From NCBI RefSeq assembly GCF_000262045.1, contig NZ_AJVF01000013.1, forward strand, positions 62,001-126,000: 64,000 bases of DNA. The letters run 5' to 3'. Positions within the stretch are counted from its first letter, which is position 1; each line of letters starts with the position of its first letter. The notes under the pieces are model-generated. The model worked only from the letters and a program-made list of their open reading frames with translations, had not been told where the DNA came from and ran no database searches. Source of the stretch: Bacillus siamensis KCTC 13613 (GTDB lineage: Bacteria > Bacillota > Bacilli > Bacillales > Bacillaceae). Position numbers and translations under genes: made by a program. Shown piece by piece: positions 1 to 9,291 of this stretch.

Positions 1-2
1 CT

Positions 3-3000
3 TATACAGCTCCGCGGACAGAACTGGAAAAGATACTGGCCGGGGTGTGGGAATCCGTATTAGGCGCAGAACAGGTCGGAATCGATGATCATTTCTTTGA
101 GCTGGGAGGAGATTCGATTAAGTCGATTCAGGTGACCTCAAGCTTATATCAAGCCGGGTATAAGCTTGACATCAAACACTTGTTCAAACACCCGACGATC
201 TCCGGGCTTGCTCCTTTTATTGAGCCCGTTACCCGAATCGCAGAACAAGGGGAAATCAAAGGCCGTACCTTATTGACGCCGATTCAGCATTGGTTTTTCG
301 CCCGGCAATACCCTGATCCGCACCATTATAATCAATCTGTCATGCTTTATTTTAAAGAGGGGTTGGACGAATCGAAGCTTCAGAAAGTCATGAAGAAGAT
401 AGCCGAGCATCACGATGCTTTGCGCATGGTCTATGTTCAGGGAGATCATGGACACGAAGCCCGAAATCGGGGGATCAGTGAAGGAGAATTATTCAGCCTC
501 GAAGTATTCTCTTTACTCGAAGAAAACAACCCCGCTCAACCGATAGAAAAGATAGCCAATGACATTCAGCAATCCATCCATTTAGCCGCTGGTCCGCTCA
601 TGAAACTGGGATTGTTTCAATGTCAGGATGGCGATCATTTGCTGATTGCGATTCATCATCTGGTTGTAGATGGCGTATCGTGGAGGATTTTACTTGAGGA
701 TATAACGTCAGCTTATGAGCAGCTCCAAAACGGAGAAGCGATCACGCTCCCTAAGAAGACGGATTCCTATCTGTTATGGGCTGAACGATTGAAACGTTAT
801 GCAGAAAGTCCGGAATTTGAAGCGAAAAATCAATATTGGCTTGAGCAGAAACATATCTCGCAACACAAATTGCCAAAGGACAATGAGCAGGAAACCGGTC
901 TGGCCGAAGACCGGGAAACGATCATCGTCCAATGGACAGAGGAAGAAACCGAGCGTTTATTAAAAAAATCGAACCGGGCCTATACGACTGACATTAATGA
1001 TTTATTGCTGACCGGACTCGGAACGGCTGTTCATCGCTGGACGGGGCATGAAGAAATTCATGTTCATCTGGAAGGGCACGGCAGGGAATCTATTTTTCAA
1101 GACGTTGATATTTCACGTACGGTGGGCTGGTTCACAACCCAATACCCGGTTTCTCTTCAAATCCAGTCGGACCGGGACATCTCCCAGCGGATTAGAACAG
1201 TGAAAGAACAGCTGCGTCAGATTCCCCAAAAAGGAATAGGATATGGCCTGATGAAATATTCGTCCGATCATCCGAAGGCATCAGAATGGACCGGACATCC
1301 GGAAATCAGCTTCAATTACCTCGGACAATTTGATCAAGATTTCGAAAATGGAGGAATCGAGGTATCTCCTTACTCCGGAGGGAAAATTGCAAGCGACAGA
1401 CATCCCATTGCCTATACGCTTGAGATTAACGGCATGATCTCAGACGGCCGGCTGTCATTGGCCATCAGTTACAGCGGTAAACAATATCGAAGAGAAACAA
1501 TGGAAACATGCGCAGCTCTCTTAAAGAACAGCTTAAAAGAAGTCATCGAACATTGCGCAGCTCAAAAAGACATTCACCTGACGCCAAGCGATATCTCGCT
1601 GAAGGACTTAACAATTGAAGAATTAGATCAATTTGTTCAGCAAACACAGCATATTGGCGACATTGAAAATATATATCCTTTAACTCCCATGCAGAAAGGT
1701 ATGCTGTTCCATAGTTTAATGGATTCGGCTTCCAGAGCTTACTTTGAACAAGCCGCTTTTGATCTCAAAGGCGACTTGGATATCGAGGCATTTACAATGA
1801 GTTTGTCACAGCTGGCGGAAAGACATGAGATTCTCCGGACTCATTTTTATACGGAATGGAAAGATCAGCCTTTGCAGATCGTATTCCGGAAAAAACCGAT
1901 CGAAATAACTGTTGACGATATTCGAAGCATGAAGAATAAACAACGAAACGAGTTCATTGCCGGCTTTGTACAAAAAGATAAGGCAAGAGGATTCGACCTT
2001 ACCCAAGATGCGTTAATGCGCGTATCAATCCTTCGTACAGAGGATGACCAAGCCCGATTGATATGGAGCTTCCATCATATTTTAATGGATGGCTGGTGTC
2101 TGCCTCTTATTACGAAAGAAGTGTTTGAAACCTATTATGAGCTTATTGATAGAAGAAAACCGGAGCCCGAAGCCGTCACCCCGTACAGCCGATATATCGA
2201 ATGGCTGGAAGACCAGGATCATAAGCACGCTTCAGCCTATTGGCAAAAATATTTGGACGGTTATGAAGGACAAACCGTTTTACTGAAAGAACCTGTCTCA
2301 AACCAAGCCACGGGATATCAAAAACAAAGGCTTGCATGCCGGCTCGGAAAACAGCTGTCAGAAGAAATCAGACAGACTGCAAGCAAGCATCACGTCACCG
2401 TGAATACGTTCATTCAAAGTGCGTGGGGACTATTGCTGCAAAGATACAACAACAGTCAGGATGTCGTTTTCGGATCGGTCGTATCCGGCCGCCCGGCAGA
2501 AATTCCGGGTATTGAATCCATGGTCGGTTTATTTATCAACACCATTCCCGTCCGTATTACCGCTCAGCCTGGAATGACTGTGGAACAAGTGTTGAAAATG
2601 AGCCAGGAGCAGGCATTGGCTTCTCAGGCGTATGATACATTTCCGTTATATGAAATTCAGGCTCAAACCGAACAAAAGCAGCAGCTGATCAGTCATATCA
2701 TGGTATTTGAAAATTATCCGGTCGAGAAACAAATGGAACATATGAAACCGAATCGTGACGCGCTGGACATTATCAATTTCCATATGGAAGAGCATACCCA
2801 TTACGATTTCAATTTCATTGTCATGCCCGCGGGAGAAATCGACATTCATTTTGTATACAATAGCAACGTCTATGATCATGCAAGTGTCAAGCGGATGGAA
2901 GAGCATTTTATGCAAATCATTAAGCAGATGGTGAACAGTCAGGCGATTCGCGTCCAAGACTTGGATATACTTACGGGGGATGAACGTTCGCTCCTTATAG

Positions 3001-5579
3001 AGGCATTTAATGATACGGAAGCAGATTATCCAAAGGAAAAGACGCTTCATCAATTGTTTGAGGAACAAGCACAGCGTACGCCTGATCAAACGGCTGTCGT
3101 ATACGGGGAAAGCCAGCTGACATACCGGGAACTGAATGAAAGAGCCAATCAACTTGCCCGGACATTGCAATCAGAAGGCGTGCAGCCGGATCAGCCGGTC
3201 GGGATTATGGCCGAACGTTCCTTGGAAATGATCGCAGGACTCTTCGGAATCTTAAAAGCCGGCGGCGCGTATGTGCCGATCGATCCGAGCTATCCGGAAG
3301 AACGGATTCACTATATATTGGAGGATTCGGATACGAAGCTGTTGTTAGTACAGAGTCACTTGAGGAAAAGCGTGCCTTTTACGGGAAAAGTGCTTGACCT
3401 GGAAGATCCGCGATTCTCTTGGGAAGATGGTTCAAACTTGAAACAGACGGCCGGACCGAATCACTTAGCTTATGTTATCTATACTTCGGGATCAACAGGC
3501 CGACCGAAAGGGGTTATGGTGGAACACCGATCCGTAATCAATCGTCTCGTTTGGATGCAGGAACATTACCCGCTGGATAAGCAGGATGTCATTCTGCAAA
3601 AAACCCCAATCACCTTTGATGTATCGGTGTGGGAATTGTTCTGGTGGTCGATGACTGGTTCTAAAGCGGTATTGCTTCCAAACGGAGGGGAAAAGAACCC
3701 TGACGTCATCTTAGATACGATTGCGCAGAAAAATGTCACCGTTATGCATTTTGTGCCTGCGATGCTGCATGCTTTTCTTGAGTCCATGGAGCAGAAATCC
3801 GACGAGGAATTAAAGAGAAAGCTGGCGTCATTAAAATATGTATTTGCAAGCGGCGAGGCTTTGACGCCTGCGCACGTTGCCGGGTTTCATCGCTTGATCA
3901 CACCGGCGGGTGAGGCTAAAATCATCAATTTATACGGGCCGACCGAAGCGACGATCGATGTATCGTATTTTGAATGCGAAGCGGGAGAAACGCTTAACTC
4001 AGTTCCGATAGGTAAACCGATTTCCAACATTCAATTGTATATCGTACACCCTGAATCAGAATTTCTTCAACCGCTCGGTGTGGCAGGAGAGCTGTGTATC
4101 GCCGGAGACGGGCTCGCACGGGGCTATTTGAACCGCCCGGAGCTGACGGCTGAGAAGTTTGCAGCTCACCCATTTGAAGCAGGGAAGCGGATGTACCGGA
4201 CAGGCGACTTGGCAAGATGGCTGCCCGATGGCAATATCGAGTATTTGGGACGAATCGATCATCAAGTGAAAATCCGAGGCTACCGGATAGAACTCGGCGA
4301 GATCGAAGCATCTTTACTACAACTCGATGCTGTCAAAGAAGCGGTCGTCATCGCGATTGAAGAAGAGGGCTCAAAGCAGCTGTGCGCTTACTTGTCAGGA
4401 GACGAGTCATTAAATACGGCGCAGCTGAAGCGTCATTTGCTGAACAATCTGCCCGCGTATATGATTCCGGCTTATTTTGTACAAGTAGAGAAGATGCCGA
4501 TAACCGCTAATGGAAAAATCGATCGAAAAGCGTTGCCGGCTCCTGAGGGAAATAGGCTTACCGGAACCGAATACGCAGCGCCAGGAACGTTAATTGAAAA
4601 GCAGCTGGCCGATATATGGAAGGATATTTTAGCTCTGCCTGACCCCGGGATTAAAGATCACTTCTTTGACGTTGGCGGCCATTCACTTAAAGTATTGCAG
4701 CTCATTCATCAAATTAACGCCAGTATGGGAATCAAAATGCATTATCAAGCCGTATACGATTTTCCTACCATCGAAACAATGGCACGCGCCATTCAAGCTG
4801 CAGTTTTCGAATCCGAGACGGATCATAACGTATTCGTCAAGCTGAACCAGGAAGATTCAATCCCTGTGTTCTGTTTCCCGCCTTTAATCGGGTATGGACT
4901 CGTTTATAATGAAATGGCGAAAAGACTTGACGGCGTCAGCACCGTCTATGCGGCAGATTTTTTAGAAGAGCCGTCTCATGAGAAAGAGATCGTTGACCGG
5001 TATGCAGAAAGCATGATAAGCATTCAAGAACAAGGGCCTTTTGTTCTGCTTGGTTACTCTTCGGGATCGAATTTGGCTTTTGAGGCTGCTAAAGCTTTGG
5101 AGAAGCGGGGCCGCACCGTATCTGATGTCATTATGCTGGATTCTAAAATCACCGATTCGGTAACTCATTTATCGGAAGAGGAAATCCAAGAGATCGTCCA
5201 TCTGAATATGGACATTATTCCGGACTACTACAGAGAAATATTAACTATTCCTTCGATTAAGGATAAAATCAGAGGCTATCTTGCGTATCACAATGAACTG
5301 ATCAATTCCGGCACCGTTAACGCCAACATCCATCATTTACTATGCGGCGATGTAACCGATGATAGGGGCTGGACACAATCAACAGCACAGCATTATCTTG
5401 AGTACAAATTAAAAGGAGATCACGTGACGATCTTTGAACCTCACAATATCGAAGAAAATACGGATGCAATTCGATCTATTATTAAACGGATTGAAGAACG
5501 GCATCATCACGGACTTGTTCTTGAAGAACAACTGTCAATGGGATCATTTGCGGGAAATACGAAGTTTGACAAAATGTAA
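3..5579 (+). CDS. ituC: Iturin-family lipopeptide synthetase, C subunit (3' part; 5' end outside window)
   Basis: C-terminal part of a nonribosomal peptide synthetase that is already in frame at the left edge. Domains, numbered from the GTG codon at 45: carrier domain (LGGDSIKS near 25), epimerization domain (about 75-500, HHLVVDG near 204, EGHGRE), condensation domain (about 540-960, HHILMDG near 676), adenylation domain (about 1000-1510, TSGSTG near 1146, NGKIDR), second carrier domain (VGGHSLK) and thioesterase (GYSSGS near 1670). E-C-A-T-TE fits the last two modules of ituC/bmyC/mycC, where the penultimate residue is D and the last is L. A hand-aligned specificity code D-V-W-H-F-S-L-I-D-K matches serine-activating domains such as EntF, so the last residue should be Ser7 of iturin A; bacillomycin D would need Thr and mycosubtilin Asn. 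The thioesterase should close the ring onto the beta-amino fatty acid. Upstream modules cannot be seen. Confidence 0.9.
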   Translation, partial: YTAPRTELEKILAGVWESVLGAEQVGIDDHFFELGGDSIKSIQVTSSLYQAGYKLDIKHLFKHPTISGLAPFIEPVTRIAEQGEIKGRTLLTPIQHWFFARQYPDPHHYNQSVMLYFKEGLDESKLQKVMKKIAEHHDALRMVYVQGDHGHEARNRGISEGELFSLEVFSLLEENNPAQPIEKIANDIQQSIHLAAGPLMKLGLFQCQDGDHLLIAIHHLVVDGVSWRILLEDITSAYEQLQNGEAITLPKKTDSYLLWAERLKRYAESPEFEAKNQYWLEQKHISQHKLPKDNEQETGLAEDRETIIVQWTEEETERLLKKSNRAYTTDINDLLLTGLGTAVHRWTGHEEIHVHLEGHGRESIFQDVDISRTVGWFTTQYPVSLQIQSDRDISQRIRTVKEQLRQIPQKGIGYGLMKYSSDHPKASEWTGHPEISFNYLGQFDQDFENGGIEVSPYSGGKIASDRHPIAYTLEINGMISDGRLSLAISYSGKQYRRETMETCAALLKNSLKEVIEHCAAQKDIHLTPSDISLKDLTIEELDQFVQQTQHIGDIENIYPLTPMQKGMLFHSLMDSASRAYFEQAAFDLKGDLDIEAFTMSLSQLAERHEILRTHFYTEWKDQPLQIVFRKKPIEITVDDIRSMKNKQRNEFIAGFVQKDKARGFDLTQDALMRVSILRTEDDQARLIWSFHHILMDGWCLPLITKEVFETYYELIDRRKPEPEAVTPYSRYIEWLEDQDHKHASAYWQKYLDGYEGQTVLLKEPVSNQATGYQKQRLACRLGKQLSEEIRQTASKHHVTVNTFIQSAWGLLLQRYNNSQDVVFGSVVSGRPAEIPGIESMVGLFINTIPVRITAQPGMTVEQVLKMSQEQALASQAYDTFPLYEIQAQTEQKQQLISHIMVFENYPVEKQMEHMKPNRDALDIINFHMEEHTHYDFNFIVMPAGEIDIHFVYNSNVYDHASVKRMEEHFMQIIKQMVNSQAIRVQDLDILTGDERSLLIEAFNDTEADYPKEKTLHQLFEEQAQRTPDQTAVVYGESQLTYRELNERANQLARTLQSEGVQPDQPVGIMAERSLEMIAGLFGILKAGGAYVPIDPSYPEERIHYILEDSDTKLLLVQSHLRKSVPFTGKVLDLEDPRFSWEDGSNLKQTAGPNHLAYVIYTSGSTGRPKGVMVEHRSVINRLVWMQEHYPLDKQDVILQKTPITFDVSVWELFWWSMTGSKAVLLPNGGEKNPDVILDTIAQKNVTVMHFVPAMLHAFLESMEQKSDEELKRKLASLKYVFASGEALTPAHVAGFHRLITPAGEAKIINLYGPTEATIDVSYFECEAGETLNSVPIGKPISNIQLYIVHPESEFLQPLGVAGELCIAGDGLARGYLNRPELTAEKFAAHPFEAGKRMYRTGDLARWLPDGNIEYLGRIDHQVKIRGYRIELGEIEASLLQLDAVKEAVVIAIEEEGSKQLCAYLSGDESLNTAQLKRHLLNNLPAYMIPAYFVQVEKMPITANGKIDRKALPAPEGNRLTGTEYAAPGTLIEKQLADIWKDILALPDPGIKDHFFDVGGHSLKVLQLIHQINASMGIKMHYQAVYDFPTIETMARAIQAAVFESETDHNVFVKLNQEDSIPVFCFPPLIGYGLVYNEMAKRLDGVSTVYAADFLEEPSHEKEIVDRYAESMISIQEQGPFVLLGYSSGSNLAFEAAKALEKRGRTVSDVIMLDSKITDSVTHLSEEEIQEIVHLNMDIIPDYYREILTIPSIKDKIRGYLAYHNELINSGTVNANIHHLLCGDVTDDRGWTQSTAQHYLEYKLKGDHVTIFEPHNIEENTDAIRSIIKRIEERHHHGLVLEEQLSMGSFAGNTKFDKM

Positions 5580-5591
5580 ATGATCCAGTGT

Positions 5592-5624
5592 AAAATGCCG
5601 CTGGATGACAGTCAGCGGCATTTT
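5592..5624 (+). terminator. Terminator after the lipopeptide synthetase
   Basis: A 12-bp inverted repeat (arms 5592-5603 and 5613-5624) lies 12 nt after the stop and is A-rich before and T-rich after, so it could work in both directions. It ends the iturin operon before xynD. Confidence 0.85.
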
Positions 5625-5651
5625 GTACGAAAAAGAAGAGAGTAAACTCAT

Positions 5652-5677
5652 GCATTTGAAACGGTTTCCTCGAATGC
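5652..5677. promoter_or_regulatory. Possible catabolite-response (cre-like) site in a hairpin upstream of xynD
   Basis: TTGAAACGGTTTCC at 5656-5669 resembles the CcpA cre consensus TGWAANCGNTNWCA with about three mismatches. It sits between 8-nt arms GCATTTGA and TCGAATGC. CcpA control of xylan hydrolases is well known in B. subtilis; assigning this site is inference. Confidence 0.35.
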
Positions 5678-5724
5678 GTTCTCCATGACCATTTGTCATC
5701 AAATGTTAAAAGAAAATTCTCATT

Positions 5725-5862
5725 TTAAGGAAAAAGAAGGATATTCAGTCATGACAAAAAAGTGTAGCTTATGTTTAGGGGTTCTTGCTTTATGATTGAG
5801 TTGCTTATCAGGGAAGTCGTCGTATGCTGCCAACACTGCAATTTCCCAAAAGGACCCTTATT
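5725..5862 (+). pseudogene. Broken duplicate of the xynD ribosome binding site and signal-peptide region
   Basis: From the ATG at 5751 the reading frame repeats the XynD leader almost codon for codon (CSLCLGVLAL, then SCLSGKSSYAA after an in-frame TGA at codon 15). The true leader starts at 5887, so the copies are offset by 136 bp. The region before the start (ttttaaggaaaaagaagg) is also repeated before the true gene. Similarity fades shortly after the signal-peptide cleavage region. It is a degenerate partial tandem duplication that cannot encode a full enzyme. Translation from it would stop after 14 codons, so it might act as an upstream ORF, though that is speculative. Confidence 0.85.
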
Positions 5863-5886
5863 TTAGGAAAAGGGGGATATGAAGTA

Positions 5887-7425
5887 ATGAGGAAAAAATG
5901 TAGCTTATGTTTATGGGTTCTTGTTTTATTATTGAGCTGCTTATCTGGGAAGTCTGCGTATGCTGCCAGTACGCCAATTGCAAAACATGCAGGGAATTCA
6001 AACCCGCTGATCGACCATCATTTGGGCGCAGATCCGTTTGCACTGACTTATAACGGAAGAGTCTACATCTATATGTCAAGTGATGATTATGAATATAACA
6101 GCAACGGAACGATTAAGGATAATTCATTTGCCAATTTGAATAGAGTATTCGTCATATCTTCAGCGGATATGGTGAACTGGACAGACCACGGAGCCATTCC
6201 GGTAGCAGGTGCCTATGGTGCTAATGGCGGCCGGGGGATCGCAAAGTGGGCAGGTGCGTCCTGGGCTCCGTCAGTCGCCGTTAAAAAGATAAATGGCAAG
6301 GACAAATTCTTCCTTTATTTCGCAAACAGCGGCGGCGGTATCGGGGTTCTCACTGCAGACAGCCCGACCGGTCCGTGGACAGATCCGATCGGAAAACCGC
6401 TGGTGACACCAAGTACACCAGGAATGTCCGGCGTTGTATGGCTTTTTGATCCGGCAGTATTCGTAGATGACGACGGTACCGGTTACCTGTATGCCGGCGG
6501 AGGCATCCCCGGAGGTTCAAATCCGACGCAGGAGCAATGGGCAAACCCTAAAACAGCAAGAGTCATGAAATTAGGGCCTGATATGACCAGTGTTTCCGGA
6601 AGTGCATCTACGATCGATGCGCCTTTCATGTTTGAAGATTCGGGAATGCACAAATATAACGGGACATATTACTATTCCTATTGCATCAATTTCAGCGGCG
6701 CGCACCCGGCCGATAAACCCCCAGGTGAGATCGGCTACATGACCAGCTCAAGTCCCATGGGTCCCTTTACATATAGAGGGCACTTCCTGAAAAATCCGGG
6801 TGCATTTTTCGGAGGCGGCGGAAACAACCATCATGCCGTTTTCAATTTTAAAAACGAGTGGTACACGGTGTATCATACTCAAACTGTCAGCTCCGCTCTG
6901 TTCGGGGCCGGCAAAGGATACCGTTCTCCCCATATCAATAAGCTTGTGCATAATTCAGACGGATCCATTCAAGAGGTAGCGGCAAATTATACAGGCGTAA
7001 AACAGCTTTCTAACTTGAATCCATATCACCGGGTAGAAGCTGAAACGTTTGCCTGGAATGGACGGATTTTGACCGAGAATTCCTCTGCACCCGGCGGGCC
7101 GGTAAATAATCAACATATAACAAACATTCAGAACGGAGACTGGGTTGCTGTAGGAAATGCAGACTTCGGGTCAGGCGGTGCCAGGACGTTTAAAGCAAAT
7201 GTAGCATCCGCTCTTGGCGGGAAAATAGAAGTGCGTCTCGATAGTCCAACTGGTAAACTTGCGGGAACACTGAATGTCCCTTCCACAGGCGGAACACAAA
7301 ATTGGAGAGAAATAGAAACTGCGGTAAGCGGCGCAGCCGGTGTGCACAACGTATTCTTTGTATTTACCGGAACAGGTTCAGGAAACTTGTTTAATTTTGA
7401 TTATTGGCAATTTACGCAAAGATAA
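5887..7425 (+). CDS. xynD: Arabinoxylan arabinofuranohydrolase XynD, GH43 + CBM6, secreted
   Basis: 512 residues, close to B. subtilis XynD (513). The chosen ATG follows a GGGGG ribosome binding site about ten bases upstream; an in-frame ATG at 5824 lies inside the duplicated leader and is rejected. A signal peptide of about 26 residues ends at YAA. The GH43 five-bladed propeller catalytic domain follows (DHHLGADPFAL with the first catalytic Asp, DPAVFVDDDG, MFEDSGMHKYNG with the acid/base Glu), then a C-terminal CBM6 from about residue 385 (RVEAETFAWNG). The family removes arabinofuranosyl side chains from arabinoxylan outside the cell. xynC follows within 80 bp, suggesting co-transcription or at least joint function in debranching and cutting substituted xylan. 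Confidence 0.96.
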   Translation: MRKKCSLCLWVLVLLLSCLSGKSAYAASTPIAKHAGNSNPLIDHHLGADPFALTYNGRVYIYMSSDDYEYNSNGTIKDNSFANLNRVFVISSADMVNWTDHGAIPVAGAYGANGGRGIAKWAGASWAPSVAVKKINGKDKFFLYFANSGGGIGVLTADSPTGPWTDPIGKPLVTPSTPGMSGVVWLFDPAVFVDDDGTGYLYAGGGIPGGSNPTQEQWANPKTARVMKLGPDMTSVSGSASTIDAPFMFEDSGMHKYNGTYYYSYCINFSGAHPADKPPGEIGYMTSSSPMGPFTYRGHFLKNPGAFFGGGGNNHHAVFNFKNEWYTVYHTQTVSSALFGAGKGYRSPHINKLVHNSDGSIQEVAANYTGVKQLSNLNPYHRVEAETFAWNGRILTENSSAPGGPVNNQHITNIQNGDWVAVGNADFGSGGARTFKANVASALGGKIEVRLDSPTGKLAGTLNVPSTGGTQNWREIETAVSGAAGVHNVFFVFTGTGSGNLFNFDYWQFTQR

Positions 7426-7501
7426 CATCAGTTTTGTGATATAAAAGCAGGACAGAACACATTTTTCTAATACGGTAAAAGACAGATAAAGGAGAGAAAA
7501 A

Positions 7502-8773
7502 ATGATGTCGAGCGTAAAAAAAACAATTTGTCTATTATTGGTATGTTTCACTACGCTGTCAGTAATGTTAATGGGCCCAGGCGCTGCTGAGGTCTTGGCG
7601 GCAAATGATGTAACAGTTAACATTTCCGCAGAAAGACAAGTGATTCGCGGTTTTGGAGGGATGAACCACCCGGCTTGGGTTGGAGATTTAACAGCTGCTC
7701 AAAGAGAAACTGCTTTTGGCAATGGACAGAACCAGTTAGGCTTTTCGATCTTAAGAATTCATGTAGATGAAAATAGAAATAACTGGTACAAAGAAGTAGA
7801 GACTGCAAAGAGTGCGATCAAACATGGAGCAATCGTTTTCGCTTCCCCTTGGAATCCTCCAAACGATATGGTCGAGACTTTCAATCATAATGGTGACACA
7901 TCTGCTAAGCGGCTGAGATACGATAAGTACGCCGCATATGCGCAGCATCTTAACGATTTCGTTAACTTCATGAAGAGTAATGGTGTAAATCTGTATGCAA
8001 TTTCCATCCAAAACGAGCCTGATTACGCTCACGAGTGGACGTGGTGGACGCCGCAAGAAATACTTCGCTTTATGAGAGAAAACGCCGGCTCAATCAATGC
8101 CCGCGTCATTGCGCCTGAATCATTTCAATACTTAAAGAATTTGTCGGACCCGATTTTGAACGATCCTCAGGCCCTTGCCAATATGGATATTCTCGGAACC
8201 CACCTGTACGGAACTCAGGTCAGTCAATTCCCTTATCCTCTTTTTAAACAAAAAGGAGCGGGGAAAGACCTTTGGATGACGGAAGTATACTATCCGAACA
8301 GTGATAACAACTCGGCGGATCGATGGCCCGAGGCCTTGGATGTTTCGCAACATATTCACAGTTCGATGGTAGAAGGGGATTTACAAGCTTATGTTTGGTG
8401 GTACATCCGAAGATCATATGGTCCTATGAAAGAAGATGGCACGATCAGCAAACGAGGCTACAATATGGCCCATTTCTCTAAATTTGTGCGCCCTGGATAT
8501 GTAAGGATTGATGCAACGAAAAACCCTAATCCGAATGTTTACGTGTCAGCCTATAAAGGTGACAACAAAGTCGTGATTGTCGCCATTAACAAAACCAATA
8601 CAGGGGTCAACCAAAACTTTGTGTTGCAGAACGGATCTGCTTCGCAAGTATCCAGATGGATCACGAGCAGCAACAGCAATCTTCAGCCTGGAACGGATCT
8701 CAAAGTAACGGACAATCACTTTTGGGCCCATCTGCCGGCTCAAAGCGTGACAACATTTGTTGTAAAGCGTTAA
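7502..8773 (+). CDS. xynC: Glucuronoxylanase XynC, GH30 subfamily 8, secreted
   Basis: 423 residues, nearly identical in plan to B. subtilis XynC (YnfF). The start follows a GGAGAG ribosome binding site; ATGATG offers two adjacent starts. A signal peptide of about 33 residues ends at VLAA. The TIM barrel carries the acid/base Glu in IQNEPDYAHEW (near 170) and the nucleophile Glu in WMTEVYYPN (near 260). The C-terminal beta-sandwich ends in SVTTFVVKR. GH30_8 enzymes cut beta-1,4-xylan only next to a methylglucuronosyl branch, which complements the arabinose-removing XynD just upstream. The order xynD-xynC is the reverse of what I recall for B. subtilis 168. Confidence 0.96.
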   Translation: MMSSVKKTICLLLVCFTTLSVMLMGPGAAEVLAANDVTVNISAERQVIRGFGGMNHPAWVGDLTAAQRETAFGNGQNQLGFSILRIHVDENRNNWYKEVETAKSAIKHGAIVFASPWNPPNDMVETFNHNGDTSAKRLRYDKYAAYAQHLNDFVNFMKSNGVNLYAISIQNEPDYAHEWTWWTPQEILRFMRENAGSINARVIAPESFQYLKNLSDPILNDPQALANMDILGTHLYGTQVSQFPYPLFKQKGAGKDLWMTEVYYPNSDNNSADRWPEALDVSQHIHSSMVEGDLQAYVWWYIRRSYGPMKEDGTISKRGYNMAHFSKFVRPGYVRIDATKNPNPNVYVSAYKGDNKVVIVAINKTNTGVNQNFVLQNGSASQVSRWITSSNSNLQPGTDLKVTDNHFWAHLPAQSVTTFVVKR

Positions 8774-8803
8774 AGGTACCTGATTGTTCAATTAGATCAT
8801 AGC

Positions 8804-8848
8804 AATAAGCCAATTTTCTGACTCCAAAAAGAAAATTGGCTTATTTTC
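8804..8848 (+). terminator. Terminator of the xynD-xynC unit
   Basis: Long perfect stem (aataagccaattttc and its complement) around a 12-nt loop, 30 nt after the xynC stop and followed by a T-rich stretch. Confidence 0.85.
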
Positions 8849-9160
8849 TGTGGGCCTCTGACTGCATCCCTCACTGAAGTACAATCTCATTGTACAACTC
8901 CAACCTTAACCCGTATTAATCCGAACCTTACATCAACCTTAAATTAACCAGTACAGAATAAGGGCTTGTCCTCTTACAGCAATCATAAGATTCAATGCTA
9001 TATTGAGACTCATCACATTAAGCATATCTACGTTGGAAATAAATTTAATTTTTCGATTCGATTGAAAAATGACGTGTAAAGTCCCGATTCCGTCCAGTTT
9101 TCTTTGTTCTATATGTGTCAGGTGTATCTTATTCAATAGAGATAGAGCAAATTGACAGGC
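8849..9160. other. Non-coding spacer between xynC and bglC
   Basis: About 310 bp without a convincing gene. A minus-strand frame of about 120 codons spans it and the bglC promoter but lacks a ribosome binding site and resembles no family I know. A short dyad (gtacaatctcattgtac) lies near 8880. Confidence 0.5.
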
Positions 9161-9184
9161 TTTTAAACCTCCTTTTAAACCTCC
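9161..9184. repeat. Perfect 12-bp tandem repeat upstream of the bglC promoter
   Basis: TTTTAAACCTCC occurs twice with no gap (9161-9172, 9173-9184), about 23 bp before the predicted -35 box of bglC. Direct repeats in this position often bind a dimeric activator; no regulator can be named. Confidence 0.8.
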
Positions 9185-9206
9185 CAAAAACAAGAAATTA
9201 GGTTGA

Positions 9207-9235
9207 TAGACAATCATGAGAAAGATTTTTACAAT
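9207..9235 (+). promoter_or_regulatory. Predicted sigma-A promoter of bglC
   Basis: -35 TAGACA at 9207-9212 and -10 TACAAT at 9230-9235, spaced by 17 bp. This predicts a start near 9242 and a 50-nt leader before the bglC ATG. Confidence 0.55.
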
Positions 9236-9291
9236 GAGTTCGTGCTCATAAGAAGTAGAGCCAAAATGATGTGAAGGAGGAAAAGACAGAT

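Noticed and set aside
2646-3170. Long minus-strand open frame inside the peptide synthetase
   Set aside because: It is fully antisense to conserved condensation/adenylation domains, has no ribosome binding site and no family resemblance.
5824-5886. Upstream ATG extending XynD by 21 residues
   Set aside because: The extension lies within the degenerate duplicated leader; the ATG at 5887 has the proper ribosome binding site and begins the signal peptide.
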